From contig SMWH01000112.1 in NCBI GenBank assembly GCA_004357005.1, forward strand, positions 1 through 7,642: a stretch of DNA of 7,642 nt. The letters are read 5' to 3'. The stretch is from Gammaproteobacteria bacterium (GTDB lineage: Bacteria; Pseudomonadota; Gammaproteobacteria; SMWH01). Each line of letters begins with the position of its first letter. Positions within the stretch are counted from its first letter, which is position 1. Below are positions 1 to 5,367 of the stretch, piece after piece. A program made the position numbers and the translations under genes. The notes below the pieces were generated by a model. The model searched no databases. It was not told where the DNA came from and saw only the letters and a list, made by a program, of their open reading frames with translations.

Positions 1-560
1 AGGTTGAACAGGGCCGGTGAGTGTCTGGGGTGTTCTTGCAGAAGACCCTCAAAACAACGCACGGCTTCATCACGTTCACCAAGATCCTGCAAGGCGGCGC
101 CCAGGTTGTTACGGGCATCAACGTGGCCCGGATCCACCTTCACAGCCTGGCGGAACGCCGCGACCGCGCCTTCCACCTGGCCATCGCTTTGAAGGCTATT
201 CCCCAGGTTGTACCAGCCCAACACCTGTCCCGGGCTCAATTCAGTGGCGCGTCCGAAATGGGCAATCGCCTGGGCAAAATCGCCCCGATCGTACAGCAGG
301 TTCCCGAAGGTAATCCGGTAGTTGAACTCTTCCGGCGCCCGGGCCACAGCGCTGTCGAGCAGCTTCGCGGCGGACGGCAGATCACCCGCGTGATGGGCCA
401 CGGCTCCCAGCATATGAAGCGCCTCCGCATTACCCGAATCCGTACGCAGCACATCCCGGAGCAACTCTACGGCCCGCTCAATATCACCCGTGCCGAGACA
501 ACGTTTGGCCTCGGACAGACTTGAATCCACCGTGGTGGTGGCCTGGTTTTCCTGTGCCAT
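1..560 (-). CDS. Tetratricopeptide-repeat (TPR) protein, N-terminal 186 residues, cut by the window edge
   Basis: Seen: reading from the ATG at 560-558 the frame stays open to base 1. After a hydrophilic start of about a dozen residues there are consecutive 34-residue TPR units, at roughly residues 10-43 (weaker), 44-77, 78-111, 112-145 and 146-179. The best are WYNLGNSLQSDGQ followed by A-F at the usual places and VDARNNLGAALQDLGE. There is no signal peptide or membrane segment, so the visible part should be cytoplasmic. Known: such N-terminal TPR arrays often precede a catalytic C-terminal domain, for example a sulfotransferase or an O-GlcNAc-transferase-like (SPINDLY-type) domain, but they also occur in pure scaffold proteins. 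The deciding C-terminal part lies outside the window. No strong ribosome binding site precedes this ATG, so a different start is possible. The gene is divergent from the small gene at 745. Confidence 0.85.
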   Translation of the reverse strand, partial: MAQENQATTTVDSSLSEAKRCLGTGDIERAVELLRDVLRTDSGNAEALHMLGAVAHHAGDLPSAAKLLDSAVARAPEEFNYRITFGNLLYDRGDFAQAIAHFGRATELSPGQVLGWYNLGNSLQSDGQVEGAVAAFRQAVKVDPGHVDARNNLGAALQDLGERDEAVRCFEGLLQEHPRHSPALFN

Positions 561-744
561 ATGATTTGAATCAGTGCGCTCGAGGGCCAGCGGGTCGGCC
601 CGGCAGATCGACCAGGCAGGTAAGCCACGCAGCTAAACAAGGAACCAACCATGGCGCGTTTACGTCGACAACGCCTATAATGCTAGCACACCGCCTCACG
701 ACGACCGTGCGGCCCCATCCCACCAGTAGTACCAGAAGATTTAA
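561..744. other. Divergent intergenic region between the TPR gene and the small ORF
   Basis: This 184-base stretch separates two genes that point away from each other, so it should hold promoters for both strands. I see a perfect TATAAT on the plus strand (listed separately). I see no convincing promoter on the minus strand. A short near-palindrome GATTTGAATC lies at 563-572 next to the TPR start, but it is too short to call an operator. No coding frame here looks real. Confidence 0.4.
676..681 (+). promoter_or_regulatory. Possible -10 box (TATAAT) for the small gene at 745
   Basis: A perfect TATAAT hexamer stands out in GC-rich DNA, 63 bases before the start codon at 745. At the expected distance upstream (about 653-659) the bases are GGCGCGT, so there is no recognisable -35 box, and there is no TGn extension. 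It may be a weak or activator-dependent promoter, or chance. Confidence 0.35.
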
Positions 745-1005
745 ATGATCGAAGTCAAACTACGTTTTAATGAACCCCCCGCCGCGCCGGATCTGTCTCA
801 GTTACTGGCCGTTGCCCGGCAGGTAGATCACCGCAACTGCGCCACTTGGAGCAACGATGGCAAGCAATGGACTCTGCTCATCCATGTGAAATCCCGCGTA
901 GAGGGAAAGGAAGCCATCGGTGAACTCGAAAAATCCGGCAATGCGCTCGGTCTCAAGTACAAGACCATGCGCATGATGGAAGCAAAAACCGACGACGAGG
1001 AATAA
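745..1005 (+). CDS. Small conserved-looking protein of unknown function, 86 residues
   Basis: I do not recognise this protein. Seen: it starts at an ATG after a weak purine stretch (AGAAGA) and has an ordinary GC-rich coding pattern. An intrinsic terminator directly after its stop shows it is a real transcription unit. The sequence alternates hydrophobic and charged residues: MIEVKLRFNE near the start, WTLLIHVKSRVEG in the middle, then a helix-like stretch KEAIGELEKSGNALGL, and an acidic end (TDDEE). This suggests a small soluble alpha/beta protein. There is no signal peptide, membrane segment, metal-binding cysteine pair or DNA-binding motif; the single Cys is at residue 32. It is transcribed away from the TPR gene and sits upstream of the peptidase, but the terminator argues against a simple operon with the peptidase. 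No function is proposed. Confidence 0.75.
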   Translation: MIEVKLRFNEPPAAPDLSQLLAVARQVDHRNCATWSNDGKQWTLLIHVKSRVEGKEAIGELEKSGNALGLKYKTMRMMEAKTDDEE

Positions 1006-1026
1006 CCCGGGAGTCCCGGGGATCAG

Positions 1027-1050
1027 GGGCCGGCCTTGCCGGCCCTTTTT
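1027..1050 (+). terminator. Rho-independent terminator after the 86-residue gene
   Basis: An 8-base-pair GC stem pairs GGGCCGGC (1027-1034) with GCCGGCCC (1038-1045) around a 3-base CTT loop, followed by five T residues (1046-1050). Two further weak pairs (G-T, A-T) can form at its base. It lies 21 bases after the stop of the small gene and only 35 bases before the start of the peptidase. Confidence 0.85.
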
Positions 1051-1085
1051 GGCATCCGTCCCCGGCACCCGGGAAACTGCCGCGA

Positions 1086-3164
1086 GTGAAACCCGCGAGA
1101 AAACCGTCTGGCTGTCTGATCGCTGCCGCGCTGATCACGGTTTTGTTAAGCGCGCCCCTTCGCGCCGCGGCGGAGGACCCGGATCCGAATCGGTGGCTGG
1201 AAGCCGCAGATCAGCGCGTGCGCGACTGGGAACGGGACCAGACCCACCGGGCCCGCGAAGTCCTGGACAGTGTTCCCGGCCGGGAAGATCTGACCAACCG
1301 GGTGATCGAACTGGTGAGGGTTGGCTCCATCAGCCCACCGGTCATGGCAAAGAACGCCTTGTTCTTCGTGACCCGGCCCGGAAACCGCCAGCAAGCCGTC
1401 TTACAAATCCAGGACACGCGCTCCGGACAGATAGACACCTTCTTTGATCCCCATTCTCTGGACCCGGAGGGACGCACGGCCATTGCCTGGTATGTACCCA
1501 GTCACGACGGCAAACTGGTGGCGTTGGGACTGCATGAACGAGGGGACGAGAACACTACCCTGCGGTTGGTTCGTGTTCGCGACGGCGAACTCCTGCCGGA
1601 TCGGATCCCGGGCAAAACGAGTTCCGTGTTCTGGCTGCGCAACGGAAAGGAGTTCATCTATCGGCGACTCGCGGACGTCGACGACCCGTTTTCCGCGCAG
1701 ATCCGTTTTCATCGTCTGGGCACACCGCCCGAAGAGGACCCGGTGCTGGTTCGGCAGGAAAAAACCGGCCCCCTGGCCGGGACCGCAGGCCCGTTCGCGA
1801 TACTGGATGACGACGCCCGCTGGCTGGTGATCGCCTACTGGACATCCACCCAGTTCAACGACCTGTGGTTCTACGACTTCCGCCGTTGGCTGAAGACCGG
1901 AGAACTGCGACGGCAGGACATCCTGGTCGGTCAGGACACTTTTGGCATCGGCGATGTGGACGACAACATCCTGTATCTGAACACCACCCTTGACGCGCCC
2001 AACGGGCGGGCCATCGCCATTGATCTTCGAAAACCCGGGCCTGAACACTGGCGAGAGCTTCTTCCCGAACGCAAGAACGCGGTCCTGCAGGATATTCAAC
2101 TGGCAAAAGATTCCGTCATCGCGACCTATATCCAGCGCGCGACAACTCATGTGGAACTGCTGGATCGCGATGGCCGTCTCGATCGAGTGCTGGAACTGCC
2201 CGGTCAGGGAACTGCCCACTTTGTTGCAAGACCTGACCAGCCCCTGGCCTATTTCAGCTATGAAGATTTCGCCAGCCCGGACAGGGTGTTCAGGATGGAT
2301 CTGCGCAGCGGGCAATACCGGTTATGGGCACAACCTGCAGTGCTTCCAGACACTCAACATATTCAGACGCGTCAGGTGTCCTACCCGTCGCGGGACGGCA
2401 CGGTGATCACCATGTGGCTTGTGGGGCGAGACATCGGGCCGAGCGCAGCGCGGCCGGTGTTGATCGAAGCCTACGGTGGCTTTGATGTCACCATGACGCC
2501 ACGTTTTGACCCAATGCTCCTGCCCTGGCTCGATGCGGGCGGTCTCTATGCGGTTCCCAATCTTCGTGGTGGCGGCGAATATGGGGAGGACTGGTACCTG
2601 GCCGGCGTTCGCGAAAACAAACAGAACACGATCGATGATCTGCTTGCAGCGGCGCAATGGCTGATCGACAACGACTATACGAGCGCCGCACAGCTTGCCG
2701 TGCGCGGTACTTCCAACGGTGCTTTGACCGCCGCCGCTGCCCTGGTCCAGAGACCGGAACTGTTTTCAGCCGTGGTACTCAATGCACCCCTGACGGACAT
2801 GTTGCGGTACCAGCATTTTCTGATCGCCGGTTACTGGTCGGAAGAATACGGCGTTGCCGATAACCCTGAAGCCCGCGCGTATCTGAAGGCTTACTCTCCC
2901 CTGCACAACATTCGCGCCGACACCCGTTATCCGGCGGTGCTGATAACCGCCGGTCAACACGACCGCCGGGTGCACCCGATGCACGCGCGCAAGTTTGCCG
3001 CGGCATTGCAACGGGCGGTAGAAGAAAACGGGGTTGGCGGCCCGGTGCTCCTGCGCCTGGACCCCGACGCGGGTCACGGCCGGGGAGAATCAGCCAACGC
3101 GCGGGTTCTGGATGCAGTGGATGAACTGTCGTTTCTGGGCTGGCAACTGGGCGTCACCTGGTAA
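1086..3164 (+). CDS. Secreted prolyl oligopeptidase family (S9A) serine peptidase
   Basis: This is probably a periplasmic endopeptidase cleaving short peptides, typically after proline. Seen: 692 residues starting at a GTG. Residues 1-29 look like a signal peptide: basic MKPARK, a hydrophobic stretch LIAAALITVLL, then LRAAA before EDPDP. Residues about 30-430 match the N-terminal region plus beta-propeller of the family. The C-terminal alpha/beta-hydrolase domain has EAYGGF (461-466), NLRGGGEYGEDW (492-503), nucleophile Ser543 in RGTSNGA, Asp626 in GQHDRRVHP and His664 in DAGHGRGES. Spacing of the triad (83 and 38 residues) is close to that in porcine prolyl oligopeptidase (87 and 39). Length is normal for the family plus a leader. 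Odd: the serine motif is GTSNGA, not the more usual GGSNGG. No strong ribosome binding site is seen. Substrate specificity cannot be read from the sequence; oligopeptidase B-like activity is less likely. Confidence 0.93.
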   Translation: MKPARKPSGCLIAAALITVLLSAPLRAAAEDPDPNRWLEAADQRVRDWERDQTHRAREVLDSVPGREDLTNRVIELVRVGSISPPVMAKNALFFVTRPGNRQQAVLQIQDTRSGQIDTFFDPHSLDPEGRTAIAWYVPSHDGKLVALGLHERGDENTTLRLVRVRDGELLPDRIPGKTSSVFWLRNGKEFIYRRLADVDDPFSAQIRFHRLGTPPEEDPVLVRQEKTGPLAGTAGPFAILDDDARWLVIAYWTSTQFNDLWFYDFRRWLKTGELRRQDILVGQDTFGIGDVDDNILYLNTTLDAPNGRAIAIDLRKPGPEHWRELLPERKNAVLQDIQLAKDSVIATYIQRATTHVELLDRDGRLDRVLELPGQGTAHFVARPDQPLAYFSYEDFASPDRVFRMDLRSGQYRLWAQPAVLPDTQHIQTRQVSYPSRDGTVITMWLVGRDIGPSAARPVLIEAYGGFDVTMTPRFDPMLLPWLDAGGLYAVPNLRGGGEYGEDWYLAGVRENKQNTIDDLLAAAQWLIDNDYTSAAQLAVRGTSNGALTAAAALVQRPELFSAVVLNAPLTDMLRYQHFLIAGYWSEEYGVADNPEARAYLKAYSPLHNIRADTRYPAVLITAGQHDRRVHPMHARKFAAALQRAVEENGVGGPVLLRLDPDAGHGRGESANARVLDAVDELSFLGWQLGVTW

Positions 3165-3173
3165 AGCTGTGCC

Positions 3174-3187
3174 GTGGGAGCGGCTTT
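3174..3187 (+). repeat. Solitary REP head module (14 bases) before the upstream REP
   Basis: GTGGGAGCGGCTTT differs by one base from the 14-base head GTAGGAGCGGCTTT of the REPs downstream of the transposase. It is joined directly to the full REP at 3188 and lacks the palindrome-closing tail. Confidence 0.7.
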
Positions 3188-3212
3188 GTAGGACCGGCTT
3201 TCCAGCCGCGAT
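3188..3212 (+). repeat. REP palindrome upstream of the RAYT, plus orientation
   Basis: This 25-base element has head GTAGGACCGGCTTT followed by tail CCAGCCGCGAT. It can fold as CGGCT (3195-3199) - TTCC - AGCCG (3204-3208). It is identical to the reverse complement of the downstream copies except for one base in the head (C for G at 3194), which shortens the stem by a pair. It lies 23 bases after the peptidase stop and about 100 bases before the transposase, in the opposite orientation to the downstream set. Confidence 0.85.
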
Positions 3213-3316
3213 TCCTCATCTCGTCAACCTCGTCAACCGCGACGCGACATCTTCCTACAGCAAACCAACCGCTGTGCCCTTGATGAACCCGGGCGCCGGA
3301 TACAGCATGTACTTCG
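3213..3316. other. Leader region between the upstream REP and the RAYT
   Basis: This roughly 100-base stretch holds a perfect 9-base tandem repeat (CTCGTCAAC twice, 3220-3237). It also has a fragment of a minus-orientation REP head (TTCCTAC near 3251-3257). I see no convincing promoter or ribosome binding site for the transposase. Confidence 0.4.
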
Positions 3317-3796
3317 ATGGACATGGACGGTCCGATGGAACATGCGGGAAAAAGCCAACTCCGTAACGGGCGTTATTCAGAACAGTGTCGAGTTTATCTG
3401 CTGACGACCTGTACCCATGACAAATCCCCGATTTTCACGAACGGCAAAGCTGCGAACATCGTACTTGGCGCTTTGAAATGGCTGGACCAAACCGAAAGAA
3501 TCAACTTGCTTGCTGCCGTTGTCATGCCGGATCACCTTCATTTCGTCGCTCAACTCAGGATCGGCACGCTGGCGTCGCTCATGCAAAGCCTGAAGGGGTA
3601 TACCGGCTGGCAGATCAACCATGTGCTGAAGCGTCATGGTCCCGTGTGGCAGTCGGCGTACCACGATCGTGCCTTGCGCCGGGAGGAAACCCTCGGGACG
3701 TTGATTGACTACTGTTTGGAGAATCCCGTGAGGGCGGGTCTCGTTGTGGATTTCAGGAAGTATCCGTTCTCGTACTGTTTTTTCGATCGGATTTGA
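3317..3796 (+). CDS. REP-associated tyrosine transposase (RAYT, Y1/IS200-like)
   Basis: This is a Y1-type single-strand DNA transposase domesticated to act on REP palindromes. Seen: 159 residues, in the usual size range. The HUH metal-binding motif is His73-Leu74-His75 in VMPDHLHFVAQL. It is followed by WQSAYHDRALRREE (111-124) and YCLENPVRAGLV (132-143), both hallmarks of the RAYT family. Tyr132 is the likely nucleophile because it lies 59 residues after the HUH, close to the spacing in IS200/IS605 TnpA; Tyr115 is the alternative. REPs flank the gene in inverted orientation, and the stop codon touches the first downstream REP. Base composition is visibly less GC-rich than in the neighbours, in keeping with acquisition. 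The start is uncertain: in-frame ATGs lie at 3317, 3323 and 3335 with no clear ribosome site. All catalytic motifs are intact. There are no IS ends or target duplications, so it is not an autonomous insertion sequence. Confidence 0.92.
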   Translation: MDMDGPMEHAGKSQLRNGRYSEQCRVYLLTTCTHDKSPIFTNGKAANIVLGALKWLDQTERINLLAAVVMPDHLHFVAQLRIGTLASLMQSLKGYTGWQINHVLKRHGPVWQSAYHDRALRREETLGTLIDYCLENPVRAGLVVDFRKYPFSYCFFDRI

Positions 3797-3820
3797 TCGC
3801 GGCTGGAAAGCCGCTCCTAC
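3796..3820 (-). repeat. REP palindrome 1 of the downstream array
   Basis: Read on the minus strand this is head GTAGGAGCGGCTTT plus tail CCAGCCGCGAT. The stem is GCGGCT/AGCCGC with a TTCC loop. Its first plus-strand base is the last base of the RAYT stop codon, so the array starts exactly where the gene ends. Confidence 0.92.
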
Positions 3821-3890
3821 AAGGCCGGTCCGACAAAGCCGTTCCTGCAACGATGCCGCTCCCACAAGGGCGTGCCGCCTCACAAACACA

Positions 3891-3915
3891 ATCGCGGCTG
3901 GAAAGCCGCTCCTAC
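3891..3915 (-). repeat. REP palindrome 2 of the downstream array
   Basis: Identical over all 25 bases to the copy at 3796 and exactly 95 bases further on. Confidence 0.92.
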
Positions 3916-3985
3916 AAGGCCGGTCCGACAAAGCCGCTCCTGCAACGATGCCGCTCCCACAAGGGCGTGCCGCCTCACAAACATA

Positions 3986-4010
3986 ATCGCGGCTGGAAAG
4001 CCGCTCCTAC
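3986..4010 (-). repeat. REP palindrome 3 of the downstream array
   Basis: A third identical 25-base copy, again exactly 95 bases on. Here the 95-base unit breaks off: no 14-base head follows, only a 6-base AGCACC before the next REP. Confidence 0.92.
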
Positions 4011-4016
4011 AGCACC

Positions 4017-4041
4017 GCCGCGGCTGGAAAGCCGCTTCGAC
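4017..4041 (-). repeat. REP palindrome 4 of the downstream array, divergent
   Basis: The palindromic core GCGGCTGGAAAGCCGC (4020-4035) is intact, while the outer bases differ (GTCGAAG at the head end, CGGC at the tail end). It is followed by degenerate head modules at 4042-4055 and 4056-4071. Confidence 0.8.
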
Positions 4042-4082
4042 AAAGCCACTCCTGCAATATGCCGCTCCTGCAAAGAACCCGG

Positions 4083-4835
4083 TTAGAGGCGAACGACGAG
4101 GTGTTCCAGCAAGAGGCGAACATCTTTCATGCCCCGGTCCAGATTCCGCAGGATTTCATCCATGGTGATCGGGCCTTCGCCCCGTCCAGCAGCCCGATTG
4201 GAGACCACGGCGCAGCTGGCATAACTCAGATCCAGCTCTCGCGCCAGCGCGGTTTCAGGCATTCCGGTCATGCCCACCATATCGGCGCCGGCAGTCGCCA
4301 TGGCATCCACCTCAGCAGCACTTTCGAGCCTCGGTCCCTGGCTGGTGGCGTAGGTCCCGGAATCGGCAATATCGATGTCCGCGTCTTTTCCCGCGCCGAT
4401 GATTTCCCCACGCAGTGGTTGCGAATAGGGAAAAGTAAAATCAATATGCACTATTCGATCGAGGTCATCTTCGAAAAAGGTGTGACAACGCCCCCAAGTG
4501 TAATCAATGATCTGGTCCGGCACCGCCAGACGGCCCGGCGAAAGGTCATCGCGGATACCGCCCACGGCATTAACTGCCAGAATCTGCGCGGCGCCCAGAT
4601 GCCGCAACGCCCACAGGTTGGCCCGATAATTCACCCGGTGTGGCGGAATCCTGAAAGCCGCGCCGTGCCGGGGCACAAAGATCACATGATGCCCGGCGAG
4701 CATCCCGTGGGTGATCGGACCCGATGGTTCGCCGTAGGGCGTGTGCACCACTTCCCGATGGGTGATCTCGAGGTTTTCGAGGTCCGCGAGACCGGTGCCG
4801 CCGATGACGGCCAGATCAATGGGTTTCGTCTTCAT
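4083..4835 (-). CDS. S-methyl-5'-thioinosine phosphorylase (MTIP; MTAP/PNP family)
   Basis: This enzyme splits methylthioinosine with phosphate into hypoxanthine and methylthioribose-1-phosphate, in the salvage of the by-product of polyamine and autoinducer synthesis. Seen: 250 residues, normal for the family. Motifs are GGTGL (12-16, phosphate loop), PRHG (55-58, phosphate-binding Arg56/His57), VNAVGGI (88-94), and MVGMTGMPE (186-194, ribose and base pocket). VSNRAAG has Asn213 where methylthioadenosine phosphorylases carry Asp. Known: the Asp residues select adenine and Asn selects 6-oxopurines, as in purine nucleoside phosphorylase and the Pseudomonas aeruginosa enzyme PA3004. This supports methylthioinosine over methylthioadenosine as substrate. 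The ATG lies inside the end of the upstream phosphoribosyltransferase gene (20-base overlap), suggesting translational coupling. It is the last gene of the apparent operon and converges on the REP array. A generic purine nucleoside phosphorylase is the alternative. Confidence 0.88.
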   Translation of the reverse strand: MKTKPIDLAVIGGTGLADLENLEITHREVVHTPYGEPSGPITHGMLAGHHVIFVPRHGAAFRIPPHRVNYRANLWALRHLGAAQILAVNAVGGIRDDLSPGRLAVPDQIIDYTWGRCHTFFEDDLDRIVHIDFTFPYSQPLRGEIIGAGKDADIDIADSGTYATSQGPRLESAAEVDAMATAGADMVGMTGMPETALARELDLSYASCAVVSNRAAGRGEGPITMDEILRNLDRGMKDVRLLLEHLVVRL

Positions 4836-5361
4836 GTTCCAGGTCTATGGCGTAAATATCGGGTAAATGCCGCAGTCGTCCGCGGTAGTCCATTCCGTAA
4901 CCGAACACGTATCTGTCGGGAACCTGCAAACCAACGTGATCCACGACCAGATCCGGGTGGCGCCGGTCGTGCACTTTTTCGACCAACACCACAGTGGTTA
5001 CCGACCGGGCACCCTGTTCCCGACAATAGCGGATCGCCGCGACCAGTGTTTGACCCTCGTCGAGGATGTCATCCACGAGCAATACCGGGCGATCCCCAAG
5101 AACAAGACGCGGTTGCGCGAGCCATTGCACATCCTGGCCCCTGGTGCCGCCCCGGTAACGAGTGGCGTGAATGTAGTCCAGTTCCAGATCAAACTCGAAC
5201 CGTGTGATCAGATGCCCCGCCGTCACCATTCCGCCGATCATCACGACGAGAACGATGGGTTTCTGGCCCGCAAATTCACGATTGAGCGTTTCCGCCAGGC
5301 GATCGAGAGTGCGTTCGATATCCTGTCGGGAATAAATCAACTCGGCGGTCGCGGGGATCAT
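4816..5361 (-). CDS. hpt: Hypoxanthine(-guanine) phosphoribosyltransferase
   Basis: A cytoplasmic salvage enzyme that joins hypoxanthine (and perhaps guanine) to PRPP, giving IMP (GMP). Seen: 181 residues, typical length. The PRPP-binding loop is VLLVDDILDEGQT (93-105) with the Asp97-Asp98 pair; Glu102 replaces the commoner Thr in this motif. Residues 37-46 (VLVVMIGGMV) match the conserved loop near the pyrophosphate site. Lys129 in LVEKVHDR matches the purine-binding lysine, and the C-terminal block DRYVFGYGMDYRGRLRHLP (149-167) is characteristic. Start: the ATG at 5361 has an AGGA six bases upstream that overlaps the nagZ stop (TAGGAAACG), a good ribosome site that fixes the start. It sits 6 bases after nagZ and overlaps the phosphorylase gene, whose product hypoxanthine is its substrate. 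Guanine use is uncertain; the symbol is assigned by family, not by proven orthology. Confidence 0.9.
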   Translation of the reverse strand: MIPATAELIYSRQDIERTLDRLAETLNREFAGQKPIVLVVMIGGMVTAGHLITRFEFDLELDYIHATRYRGGTRGQDVQWLAQPRLVLGDRPVLLVDDILDEGQTLVAAIRYCREQGARSVTTVVLVEKVHDRRHPDLVVDHVGLQVPDRYVFGYGMDYRGRLRHLPDIYAIDLEHEDETH

Positions 5362-5367
5362 CGTTTC

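Larger units (their letters stand above)
3796..4071. repeat. REP array: tandem 95-base unit plus degenerate remnant
   Basis: Seen: bases 3796-3890 and 3891-3985 are two copies of a 95-base unit that differ at only two positions (3842/3937 T to C and 3889/3984 C to T). A third copy is cut after its REP (3986-4010), and a diverged block follows (4017-4071). Each full unit, read on the minus strand, contains one head-like GTGGGAGCGGC block, two 14-base heads without tail (such as GCAGGAGCGGCTTT and GTCGGACCGGCCTT), and then one complete REP. The array fills the convergent gap between the RAYT stop and the phosphorylase stop, leaving only 11 bases on the right. Known: such clusters (BIMEs) can bind DNA gyrase or IHF, stabilise mRNA 3' ends or act as terminators. 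Which applies here is not visible. No other gene lies in this gap. Confidence 0.88.

Noticed and set aside
1006..1020. Inverted repeat CCCGGGAGTCCCGGG just after the small gene's stop
   Set aside because: It can form a 6-pair hairpin but has no T-run. The better terminator follows directly at 1027-1050, and GC-rich palindromes of this size are common in this DNA.
1401..2315. 304-codon minus-strand frame inside the peptidase gene
   Set aside because: The plus-strand frame has a leader, propeller and catalytic domain; the minus frame shows no recognisable motif.
3796..4010. Regularly spaced 25-base palindromic repeats that could suggest a CRISPR array
   Set aside because: The sequence between the repeats is itself repeated (93/95 identity), no cas gene is near, and the adjacent RAYT explains the palindromes as REPs.
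3174..4071. RAYT locus as a complete mobile insertion sequence with ends
   Set aside because: No terminal repeats or target duplications bound it, and RAYTs are typically single-copy, non-autonomous genes whose REPs are the mobile part.
3744..4168. Several overlapping plus-strand reading frames across the REP array encoding repetitive proteins rich in Lys, Pro and Arg
   Set aside because: They merely translate the 95-base repeats in different frames, overlap the RAYT and phosphorylase ends, and have no family resemblance.
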